From Warburgia ugandensis (lineage: Eukaryota > Streptophyta > Magnoliopsida > Canellales > Canellaceae): DNA of 64,000 nt. Below are positions 46,101 through 58,500 of the stretch, one piece after another. The notes under the pieces were generated by a model. The model saw only the letters and a program-made list of their open reading frames with translations. It was not told where the DNA came from and searched no databases. The stretch's first letter is position 1; each line of letters opens with the position of its first letter. The DNA lies in NCBI GenBank assembly GCA_035236585.1, contig CP141127.1, positions 51,830,001 through 51,894,000 on the forward strand, read 5' to 3'. Both the position numbers and the translations under genes were made by a program.

Positions 46101-49100
46101 TTTTAAGGTCCTATTTGGAAGATTGGATTAAATAAGAGGATGAATGTTTTATAAAGATTGAATTAAAAATTTGCTTATGGAATCCAACGGCTCAAAGAAC
46201 ACTGTAAACAGAATTCGTATAAAAAATTTATGACCATTCGATATTGAAGGTCATTTTTGAAATTAAAAGATTCAAAAAAAACAAAAAAGGGAGTCACAAT
46301 GTAGGAAGCATTTTGATGATGACACCCTCCCTCCATCTCACGTCTCCCCCAAGAAAGAACGTAGGCTATCATGCTACCCACCTCCAGTCACAGTTTGTTA
46401 CGTTGAGAAATAATGTAGAATCTAAATTAAAAAGTCCTATTTGGAACACTGGATTGAATAAGAAGATGAATGTCGTACAAATTTTAAGATAGAATTTGTT
46501 GATAATATTCACACAATTAGATTCTATTCAAAAAAATGGAGTACAATGTCACAAAGAACACTGAAAATGGAGTGCGGATGAAAAAGTTATGAACATTTGA
46601 ATATGAATGGCATTTTAGAAATAAAAATAAAAATGCTTTTAAAACGCATGGCGCCATTTGATTATGAAGGGCACTTTTAAAGATGAAGGGCATTTAATTA
46701 ATTAAAAGATAAAACAAAGGATTCAAAATGCATGGGGCCATTTTTATAACAACACCCTCCCTTTGTCTCTGCATCTGCACCACATCCACACCCTAATGCC
46801 CAAGGAAAGATGACTGGCGGTCACGATGCCCACCACTTATCACTGTTTGCAGTGTGGGGAAATAATGTAACTTCCCAAAATTTTAAGGTCCTATTTGGAA
46901 GATTGGATTAAATAAGAGGATGAATGTTTTATAAAGATTGAATTAAAAATTTGCTTATGGAATCCAACGGCTCAAAGAACACTGTAAACAGAATTCGTAT
47001 AAAAAATTTATGACCATTCGATATTGAAGGTCATTTTTGAAATTAAAAGATTCAAAAAAAACAAAAAAGGGAGTCACAATGTAGGAAGCATTTTGATGAT
47101 GACACCCTCCCTCCATCACACGTCTCCCCCAAGAAAGAACGTAGGCTATCATGCTACCCACCTCCAGTCACAGTTTGTTACGTTGAGAAATAATGTAGAA
47201 TCTAAATTAAAAAGTCCTATTTGGAACACTGGATTGAACAGGAAGATGAATGTCGTACAAATTTTAAGATAGAATTTGTTGATAATATTCACATAATTAG
47301 AGTCTATTCAAAAAAATGGAGTCCAATATCACAAAGAACACTGAAAATTGAGTTCGGATGAAAAAGTTATGAACATTTGAATATGAACGGCATTTTAGAA
47401 ATAAAAAGTAAAATGGTTTTAAAACGAATGGGGCCATTTGATTATGTAGGGCACTTTTAAAGATGATGGGAATTTAAGTAATTAAAAGATAAAACAATGG
47501 ATTCAAAATGCATGGGGCCATTTTGGTAACAACACCCTCCCTTCGTCTCTGCATCTGCACCACATCTACACCCTAATGCGCAAGGAAAGATGACAGGCGG
47601 TCGCGATGCCCACCTCTTGTCACTGTTTGCTGCGTGGGGAAGTAATGTAACTTCCCAAAATTTTATGGTCCTATTTTGATGATTGGATTAAATAAGAGGA
47701 TGAATGTTTTATAAAGATTGAATTAAAAATTTGCTTATGGAATCCAACGGCTCAAAGAACACTGTAAACAGAATTCGTATAAAAAATTTATGACCATTCG
47801 ATATTGAAGGTCATTTTTGAAATTAAAAGATTCAAAAAAAACAAAAAAGGGAGTCACAATGTAGGAAGCATTTTGATGATGACACCCTCCCTCCATCTCA
47901 CGTCTCCCCCAAGAAAGAACGTAGGCTATCATGCTACCCACCTCCAGTCACAGTTTGTTACGTTGAGAAATAATGTAGAATCTAAATTAAAAAGTCCTAT
48001 TTGGAACACTGGATTGAACAGGAAGATGAATGTCGTACAAATTTTAAGATAGAATTTGTTGATAATATTCACATAATTAGAGTCTATTCAAAAAAATGGA
48101 GTCCAATGTCACAAAGAACACTGAAAATTGAGTTCGGATGAAAAAGTTATGAACATTTGAATATGAACGGCATTTTTGAGAAATAAAAAGTAAAATGCTT
48201 TTAAAACGCATGGGGCCATTTGATTATGTAGGGCACTTTTAAAGATGACGGGAATTTAAGTAATTAAAAGATAAAACAAAGGATTCAAAATGCATGGGGC
48301 CATTTTGGTAACAACACCCTCCCTTTATCTCTGCATCTGCACCACATCTACATCCCAATGCGCAAGGAAAGATGACAGGCGGTCGCGATGCCCACCTCTT
48401 GTCACTGTTTGCAGCGTGGGGAAGTAATGTAACTCCCCCAATTTTAAGGTCCTATTTGGAAGATTGGATTAAATAAGAGGATGATTGTTTTATAAAGATT
48501 GAATTAAAAATTTGCTTATGAAATCCAACGGCTCAAAGAACACTGTAAACAGAGTTCGTATAAAAAATTTATGACCATTCGATATTGAAGGTCATTTTTG
48601 AAATTAAAAGATTCAAAAACAACAAAAAAGGGAGTCACAATGTAGGAAGCATTTTGATGATGACACCCTCCCTCCATCTCACGTCTCCCCCAAGAAAGAA
48701 CGTAGGCCATCATGCTTCCCACCTCCAGTCACAGTTTGTTACGTTGAGAAATAATGTAGAATCTAAATTAAAAAGTCCTATTTGGAACACTGGATTGAAC
48801 AGGAAGATGAATTTCGTACAAATTTTAAGATAGAATTTGTTGATAATATTCACATAATTAGAGTCTATTCAAAAAAATGGAGTCCAGTGTCACAAAGAAA
48901 ACTGAAAATTGAGTTCGGATGAAAAAGTTATGAACATTTGAATATGAACGGCATTTTAGAAATAAAAAGTAAAATGGTTTTAAAACGCATGGGGCCATTT
49001 GATTATGTAGGGAACTTTTAAAGATGATGGGAATTTAAGTAATTAAAAGATAAAACAAAGGATTCAAAATGCATGGGGCCATTTTGGTAACAACACCCTC

Positions 49101-50300
49101 CCTTTATCTCTGCATCTGCACCACATCTACATCCCAATGCGCAAGGAAAGATGACAGGCGGTCGCGATGCCCACCTCTTGTCACTGTTTGCAGCATGGGG
49201 AAGTAATGTAACTCCCCCAATTTTAAGGTCCTATTTGGAAGATTGGATTAAATAAGAGGATGAATGTTTTATAAAGATTGAATTAAAAATTTGCTTATGG
49301 AATCCAACGGCTCAAAGAACACTGTAAACAGAGTTCGTATAAAAAATTTATGACCATTCGATATTGAAGGTCATTTTTGAAATTAAAAGATTCAAAAAAA
49401 ACAAAAAAGGGAGTCACAATGTAGGAAGCATTTTGATGATGACACCCTCCCTACATCTCACGTCTCCCCCAAGAAAGAACGTAGGCCATCATGCTTCCCA
49501 CCTCCAGTCACAGTTTGTTACGTTGAGAAATAATGTAGAATCTAAATTAAAAAGTCCTATTTGGAACACTGGATTGAACAGGAAGATGAATGTCGTACAA
49601 ATTTTAAGGTAGAATTTGTTGATAATATTCACATAATTAGAGTCTATTTAAAAAAATGCAGTCCAATGTCACAAAGAACACTGAAAATTGAGTTCGGATG
49701 AAAAAGTTATGAACATTTGAATATGAACGGTATTTAAGAAATAAAAAGTAAAATGGTTTTAAAACGCATGGGGCCATTTGATTATGTAGGGCACTTTTAA
49801 AGATGATGGGAATTTAAGTAATTAAAAGAGAAAACAATGGATTCAAAATGCATGGGGCCATTTTGGTAACAACACCCTCCCTTTATCTCTGCATCTGCAC
49901 CACATCTACATCCCAATGCGCAAGGAAAGATGACAGGCGGTCGCGATGCCCACCTCTTGTCACTGTTTGCAGCGTGGGGAAGTAATGTAACTCCCCCAAT
50001 TTTAAGGTCCTATTTGGAAGATTGGATTAAATAAGAGGATGAATGTTTTATAAAGATTGAATTAAAAATTTGCTTATGGAATCCAACGGCTCAAAGAACA
50101 CTGTAAACAGAGTTCGTATAAAAAATTTATGACCATTCGATATTGAAGGTCATTTTTGAAATTAAAAGATTCAAAAAAAAAAAAAAGGGAGTCACAATGT
50201 AGGATGCATTTTGATGATGACACCCTCCCTCCATCTCAAATCTCCCCCAAGAAAGAGCGTAGACTATCATGCTACCCACCTCCAGTCACAGTTTGTTACG
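46101..50300 (+). repeat. Homogenised satellite block (five to six near-identical 780-bp units)
   Basis: Unit length is constant at 779-781 bp. Long stretches such as 46130-46330 and 46910-47110 are identical apart from a few bases. Shared private marks are GGAACACTGGATTGAA, GTCGTACAAATTTTAAG and AAAAAAAACAAAAAAGGG. This points to recent local amplification or conversion. Confidence 0.8.
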
Positions 50301-53300
50301 TTGAGAAATAATGTAGAATCTAAATTAAAAAGTCCTATTTGGAACACTAGATTGAACAGGAAGATGAATGTCGTACAAATTTTAAGATAGAATTTGTTGA
50401 TAATATTCACATAATTAGAGTCTATTCAAAAAAATGGAGTCCAATGTCACAAAGAACACTGAAAATTGAGTTCGGATGAAAAAGTTATGAACATTTGAAT
50501 ATGAACGGCATTTTAGAAATAAAAAGTAAAATGGTTTTAAAACGCATGGGGCCATTTGATTATGAAGGGCACCTTTAAAGATGATGGGAATTTAAGTAAT
50601 TAAAAGATAAAACAAAGGATTCAAAATGCATGGGGCCATTTTCGTAACAACACCCTCCCTTTGTCTCTGCATCTGCACCACATCTACACCCTAATGCGCA
50701 AGGAAAGGTGAGAGGCAGTCGCGATGCCCACCTCTTGTCACTTTTTGCAACGTGGGGAAGTAATGTAACTTCCCCAATTTTAAGGTCCTATTTGGAAGAT
50801 TGGATTAAATAAGAGGATGAATGTTTTATAAAGATTGAATTAAAAATTTGCTTAAGGAATCCAGCGGCTCATAGAACACTGTAAACAGTGTTCGTATAAA
50901 AAATTTATGACCATTCAATATTGAAGGTCATTTTTGAAATTAAAAGATTAAAAAAAAAACAAAAAAGGGAGTCACAATGTAGGAAGCATTTTGATGATGA
51001 CACCCTCCCTCCATCTCACATCTCCCCCAAGAAAGAACGTAGGCTATCATGCTACCCACCTCCTGTCACAGTTTGTTACGTTGAGAAATAATGTAGAATC
51101 TAAATTAAAAAGTCCTATTTGGAAGACTGGACTGAACAGGAAGATGAATGTCGTACAAATTTTAAGATAGAATTTGTTGATAATATTCACATAATTAGAT
51201 TCTATTCAAAAAAATGGAGTACAATGTCACAAAGAACACTGAAAATGGAGTTCGGATGAAAAAGTTATGAACATTTGAATATGAATGGCATTTTAGAAAT
51301 AAAAATAAAAATGGTTTTAAAACGCATGGCGCCATTTGATTATGAAGGGCACTTTTAAAGATGAATGGGATTTAATTAATTAAAAGATAAAACAAAGGAT
51401 TCAAAATGCATGGGGCCATTTTGATAACAGCACCCTCCCTTTGTCTCTAAATCTACACCACATCTGCACCCCAATGCGCAACGAAAGATGATAGGCGATC
51501 GCGATGCCCACCTCTTGTCCCTATTTGCAGCGTGGGGAAGTAATGTAACTTCCCCAATTTTAAGGTCCTATTTGGAAGATTGGATTAAATAAGAGGATGA
51601 ATCTTTTATAAAGATTGAATCAAAAATTTTCTAATGGAATCCAACGGTTAAAATAACACTGTAAACAGAGTTCGTATAAAAAATTTATGAGCATTTGATA
51701 TTGAAGGTCATTTTTGAAATCAAAAGATTCAGAAGAAAAAACAAAATGGAAGTCGCAATGTAGGAAGCATTTTGATGATGACGCCCTCGCTTCATCTCAC
51801 GTCTCCCCCAAGAAAGAAGGTAGGCTATCACGCTACCCCCCTCCAGTCACAGTTTGTTACGTTGAGAAATAATGTAGAACCTAAATTATAAAGTCCTATC
51901 TGGAAGATTGGATTGAACAGGAAGATGAATGTCTTATAAATTTTAATTTTAGAAGATAGAATTTGTTGATAAAATTCACATAATTAGATTCTATTCAAAA
52001 AAAATGAAGTCCAATGTCACAAAGAACACTCAAAATGGAGTTGGGATGAAAAAGTTATAAACATTTGAATTTGAAGGGCATTTTAGAAATTAAAATAAAA
52101 AAATGATTCAAAACACATGGGGCCATTTGAATTAGAAGGGCATTTAAGCAATTAAAAGATAAAAGAAAGGATTAAAAATGCATGGAGCCATTTTGATAAC
52201 AACACCCTCCCTTTGTCTCAGCATCTGCACCCCATCTGCACCCCATTGCGCAGGGAAAGACGATAGGCGGTCCCGATGCCCACCTCTTGTCACTGTTTGC
52301 AGCGTGGGGAAGTAATGTAACTTCCCCAATTTTATGGTTCTATTTGGAAGATTGGATTAAATAGGAGGATGAATGGTTTATAAAGATTGAATTAAGAATT
52401 TGCTAATGGAATCCAATGGCTCAAAGAACACTGTAAACAGAGTTCGTATAAAAAAATTTATGAGCATTTGATGTTGAAGCTCATTTTTGTAATTAAAAGA
52501 TTCAAAATAAAAATAAAAAAAGGGAGTCATGATGTAGGAAGCATTTTGATGATGACACCCTCCCTCCATCTCACGTCTCCCCCAAGAAAGAAGGTAGGCT
52601 ATCATGCTACCCACCTCCAGTCACAGTTTGTTATGTTGAGAAATAATGTAACTACCTAAATTATAAAGTCATATTTGGAAGATTGGATTGAATAGGAAGA
52701 TGAAATTCTTATATATTTTAATTTTAGAAGATCGAATTTGTTGATAATATTCACATAATTAGATTCTATTGAAAGAATGGACACCAATGTCACAAAGAAC
52801 GCTGAAAATGGAGTTGGGATGAAAAAGTTATGAACATTTGAATATGAAGGGCATATCAGAAATTAAAATAAGGATTCAAAACTCATGGGGCCATTTCAAA
52901 ATGAAGGGCACCTTTAAAGATGAAGGGCATTTAAGTAATTAACAGATAAAAAAAAAAGGATTCAAAATGCACGGGGCCATTTTCATAACGACACCCTCCC
53001 TTTGTCTTTGCATCTGCACCACATCTGCACCCCATTGCATAGGGAAAGGCAATAGGCGGTCACGATGCCCACCTCTTGTCACTGTTTGTAGTGTTGGGAA
53101 GTAATGTAACTACCCCAATTTTAAGGTCGTATTTTGAAGATTGGATTAAATAGGAGGATGAATGTTTTATAAAGATTGAATTAAGAATTTGTTAATGGAA
53201 TCCAATGGCTCAAAGAAGACTGAAAACAGAGTTCGTATAAAAAAAAATTTGAGCATTTGATGTTGAAGGTCATTTTTGTAATTAAAAGATTCAAAAAAAA

Positions 53301-54035
53301 AAATAAAAAAAGGGAGTCACGATGTAGGAAGCATTTGGATGATGACACCCACCCTCCATCTCACGTCTCCCCCAAGAAAGAACGTAGGCTATCATGCTAC
53401 CCACCTCCAGTCACAGTTTGTTATGTTGAGAAATAATGTAACTACCTAAATTATAAAGTCATATTTGGAAGATTGGATTGAATAGGAAGATGAAATTCTT
53501 ATATATTTTAATTTTAGAAGATAGAATTTGTTGGTAATATTCACATAATTAGATTCTATTGAAAGAATGGACACCAATGTCACAAAGAACGCTAAAAATG
53601 GAGTTGGGATGAAAAAGTTATGAACATTTGAATATGAAGGGCATATCAGAAATTAAAATAAGGATTCAAAACTCATGGGGCCATTTCAAAATGAAGGGAA
53701 CCTTTAAAGATCAAGGGCATTTATGTAATTAACAGATAAAAAAAAAGGATTCAAAATGCACAGGGCCATTTTCATAACGACACCCTCCCTTTGTCTTTGC
53801 ATCTGCACCACTTCTGCACCCCATTGCATAGGGAAAGGCGATAGGCGGTCACGATGCCCACCTCTTGTCACTGTTTGTAGCATTGGGAAGTAATGTAACT
53901 ACCCCAATTTTAAGGTCCTATTCGGAAGATTGGATTAAATAGGAGGATGAATGTTTTATAAAGATAGAATTAAGAATTTGTTAATGGAATCCAACGGCTC
54001 AAAGAAGACTGAAAACAGAGTTCGTATAAAAAATT

Positions 54036-54060
54036 TATGAGCATTTTGATGATTAAAGCC
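54036..54060 (+). repeat. Deletion scar in a satellite unit
   Basis: TTTATGAGCATTTTGATGATTAAAG joins the start of the AGCATTTGATGTTGAAGG block directly to the GCATTTTGATGATGACACC block. About 110 bp including the poly-A tract are missing. The two source blocks share AGCATTT, so slippage or microhomology-mediated loss is likely. Confidence 0.7.
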
Positions 54061-55589
54061 TCCCTCCATCTCACGTCTCCCCCACTAAAGAAGGTAGGCT
54101 ATGACGCTACCCACCTCCAGTCACAGTTTGTTACGTTGAGAATGAATGTAACTGCCTAAATTAGAAAGTCCTATTTGCAACATTGGATTGAACAAGAAGA
54201 TGAATGTCTTATAAATTTTAATTTTAGAAGATAGAATTAGTTGATAATATTCACATAATTAGATTCTATTCAAAAAATGGAGTCCAATGTCACAAAGAAA
54301 ACTGAAAATGGAGTTCGGACGAAAAAGTTATGAACATTTGAATGTGAAGGGCATTTTTGAAATTAAAACAAAAATGGGTTCAAAACGCATGGGGCCGTTT
54401 GATTATGAAGGGCACTTTTAAAGATGAAGGGAATTTTTGCAATTAAAAGATAAAAAAAGGATTCAAAATGCATGGGGCCATTTTCATAACAACACCCTGC
54501 CTTTGTCTTTGCATCTGCACGACATCTGCACCCCAATGCGCAGGGAAAGATGATAGGTAGTCGCGATGCCCACCCCTTGTCACTGTTTGCAGCGTGGGGA
54601 AGTAATGTAACTTTCCCAATTTTATGGTCCTATTTGGAAGATTGGATTAAATAGGAGGATGAATGGTTTATAAAGATTGAATTAAGAATTTGCTAATGGA
54701 ATCCAATGGCTCAAAGAACACTGTAAACAGAGTTTGTATAAAAAATTTATGAGCATTTGATGTTCAAGGTCATTTTTGTAATCAAAAGATTCAAAAAAAA
54801 AAAAAAAGGGAGTCACAATGTAGGAAGCATTTTGATGATGACACCCTCCCTCCATCTCACGTCTCCCCCAAGAAAGAACGTAGGCTATCATGCTACCCAC
54901 CTCCAGTCACAGTTTGTTACGTTGAGAAATAATGTAGAATCTAAATTAAAAAGTCCTATTTGGAAGACTGGATTGAACAAGAAGATGAATGTCGTACAAA
55001 TTTTAAAATAGAATTTGTTGATAATATTCACATAATTAGATTCTATTCAAAAAAATGGAGTACAATGTCACAAAGAACACTGAAAATGGAGTTCGGATGA
55101 AAAAGTTAAGAACATTTGAATATGAATGGCATTTTAGTAATAAAAATAAAAATGGTTTTAAAACGCATGGCGCCATTTGATTATGAAGGGCACTTTTAAA
55201 GATGAAGGGCATTTAATTAATTAAAAGATAAAAAAAGGATTCAAAATGCATGGGGCCATTTTGATAACAGCACCCTCCCTTTGTCTCTAAATCTACACCA
55301 CATCTGCACCCCAATGCGCAACGAAAGATGCTAGGCAGTCGCGGTGCCCACCTCTTGTCACTATTTGTAGCATGGGGAAGTAATGTAACTTCCCCAATTT
55401 TAAGGTCCTATTTGGAAGATTGGATTAAATAAGAGGATGAATGTTTTATAAAGATTGAATTAAAAATTTGCTAATGGAATCCAATGGTTCAAATAACACT
55501 GTAAACAGAGTTCGTATAAAAAATTTATGAGCATTTGATATTGAAGGTCATTTTTGAAATCAAAAGATTCAAAAAAAAAAAAAAAAAAG

Positions 55590-58500
55590 GAAGTCGCAAT
55601 GTAGGAAGCATTTTGATGATGACACCCTCGCTTCATCTCACCTCTCCCCCAAGAAAGAAGGTAGGCTATCATGCTACCCACCTCCAGTCACAGTTTGTTA
55701 CGTTGAAAATCAATGTAACTGCCTAAATTTTAAAGTCCTATTTCCATGAATTGGATTGAGCAAGAAGATGAATGTCTTACAAATTTTAATTTTAGAAGAT
55801 AGAATTTGTTGATAATATTCACATAATTAGATTCTATTCAAAAAATGGAGTCCAGTGTCACAAAGAACACTGAAAATGGAGTTCGGATGAAAAAGTTATG
55901 AACATTTGAATATGAAGGGCTTTTTTGAAATTAAAACAAAAATGGGTTCAAAACGCATGGGGCCATTTGATTATGAAGGGCACTTTTAAAGATGAAGGGA
56001 ATTTGTGCAATTAAAAAATAAAAAAAAGGGTTCAAAATGCATGGGGCCATTTTCATAACAACACCCTCCCTTTGTCTCTGCATCTGCACGGCATCTGCAC
56101 CCCAACGCGCAGGGAAAGATGATAGGTAGTCGCGATGCCCACCTCTTGTCACTGTTTGCAGCATGGGGTAGTAATGTTACTTCCCCAATTTTATGGTCCT
56201 ATTTGGAAGATTGGATTAAATAGGAGGATGAATGGTTCATAAAGATTGAATTAAGAATTTGCTAATGGAATCCAACGGCTCAAAGACACACTGAAAACGG
56301 AGTTCGTATAAAAATTTTTTAGCCATTTTATGTTGAAGGTCATTTTGGAAATCAAAAGATTCAAAGAAAAATAAAAGGAGTCAAAATGTAGGGAGCATTT
56401 TGATGATGACACCCTCCCTCCATCTCACGTCTCCCCCCAAGAAAGAAGGTAGGCTATGATGCTACCCACCACCAGTCACAGTTTGTTACGTTGAGAATCA
56501 ATGTAACTGCCTAAATTATAAAGTCCTATTTCCATGAATCGGATTGAACAAGAAGATGAATGTCATATAAATTTTAATTTTAGAAGATATAATTTGTTGA
56601 TAATATTCACATAATTAGATTCTATTCTAAAAATGGAGTCCAGTGTCACAAAGAACACTGAAAATGGAGTTCGGATGAAAAAGTTATGAACATCTGAATA
56701 TGAAGGGCATTTTTGAAATAAAAATAAAAATGGTTTTAAAACGCATGGCGCTATTTGATTATGAAGGGCACTTTTAAAGATGAAGGGCATTTAATCAATT
56801 AAAAGATAAAACAAAGGATTCAAAATGCATGGGGCCATTTTCATAACAGAACCCTCCCTTTGTCTCTAAATCTACACCACATCTGCACCCCAATGCGCAA
56901 CGAAAGATGATAGGCAGTCGCGATGCCCACCTCTTGTCACTGTTTGTAGCATGGGGAAGTAATGTAACTTCCCCAATTTTAAGGTCCTATTTGGAAGATT
57001 GGATTAAATAAGAGGATGATTGTTTTATAAAGATTGAATTAAAAATCTGCTTATGGAATCCAACGGCTCAAAGAACACTGTAAACAAAGTTCGTATAAAA
57101 TATTTATGACCATTCGATATTGACGGTCATTTTTGAAATTAAAAGATTAAAAAAAAAAAAAAAAAAAAAAGGGAGTCACAATGTAGGATGCATTTTGATG
57201 ATGACACCCTCCCTCCATCTCACATCTCCCCCAAGAAAGAGCGTAGACTATCATGCTACCCACCTCCAGTCACAGTTTGTTACGTTGAGAAATAATGTAG
57301 AATCTAAATTAAAAAGTCCTATTTGGAAGACTGGATTGAACAATAAGATGAATGACGTACAAATTTTAAGATAGAATTTGTTGATAATATTCACACAATT
57401 AGATTCTATTCAAAAAAATGGAGTAAAATGTCACAAAGAACACTGAAAATGGAGTTCGGATGAAAAAGTTATGAACATCTGAATATGAAGGGCATTTTTG
57501 AAATAAAAAGTAAAATGGTTTTAAAACGCATGGCGCTATTTGATTATGAAGGGCACTTTTAAAGATGATGGGAATTTAGGCAATTAAAAGATAAAACAAA
57601 GGATTCAAAATGCATGGGACCATTTTGGTAACAACACTCTCCCTTTGTCTCTACATCTGCACCACATCTACACCCTAATGCGCAAGGAAAGATGACAGGC
57701 GGTCACAATGCCCACCTCTTGTCACTGTTTGCAGCGTGGGGAAGTAATGTAACTTCCCCAATTTTACGGTCCTATTTGGAAGATTGGTTTAAATAAGAGG
57801 ATGAGTGTTTTATAAAGATTGAATTAAAAATTTGCTTATGGAATCCAACGGCTCAAAGAACACTGTAAACAGAGTTCGTATAAAAAATTAATGACCATTC
57901 GATATTGAAGGTCATTTTTGAAATTAAAAGATTAAAAAAAAAAAAAAAGGAGTCACAATGTAGGAAGCATTTTAATGATGACACCCTCCCTCCATCTCAC
58001 ATCTCCCCCAAGAAAGAGCGTAGACTATCATGCAACCCACCTCCAGTCACAGTTTGTTACGTTGAGAAATAATGTAGAATCTAAATTAAAAAGTCCTATT
58101 TGGAAGACTGGATTGAACAAGAAGATGAATGTCGTACAAATTTTAAGATAGAATTTGTTGATAATATTCACACAATTAGATTCTATTCAAAAAAAATGGA
58201 GTACAATGTCACAAAGAACACTGAAAATGGAGTTCGGATGAAAAAGTTATGAACATTTGAATATGAATGGCATTTTAGTAATAAAAATAAAAATGGTTTT
58301 AAAACGCATGGCGCCTTTTGATTATGAAGGGCTCTTTTAAAGATGAAGGGCATTTAATTAATTAAAAGATAAAACAAAGGATTCAAAATGCATGGGGCCA
58401 TTTTGATAACTGCACCCTCCCTTTGTCTCTAAATCTACACCACATCTGCACCCCAATGCGCAACGAAAGATGATAGGCAGTCGCGATGCCCACCTCTTGT

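Noticed and set aside
46175..48052. Open frames of 68 and 82 codons recurring every 780 bp on both strands
   Set aside because: They track the satellite period, vary by frameshift and stop in diverged units, and overlap on opposite strands. They are by-products of the repeat, not genes.
57149..57172. Poly-A run as the tail of a LINE, SINE or processed pseudogene
   Set aside because: A poly-A tract occupies the same place in every A monomer, so it is part of the satellite unit that varies in length by slippage.
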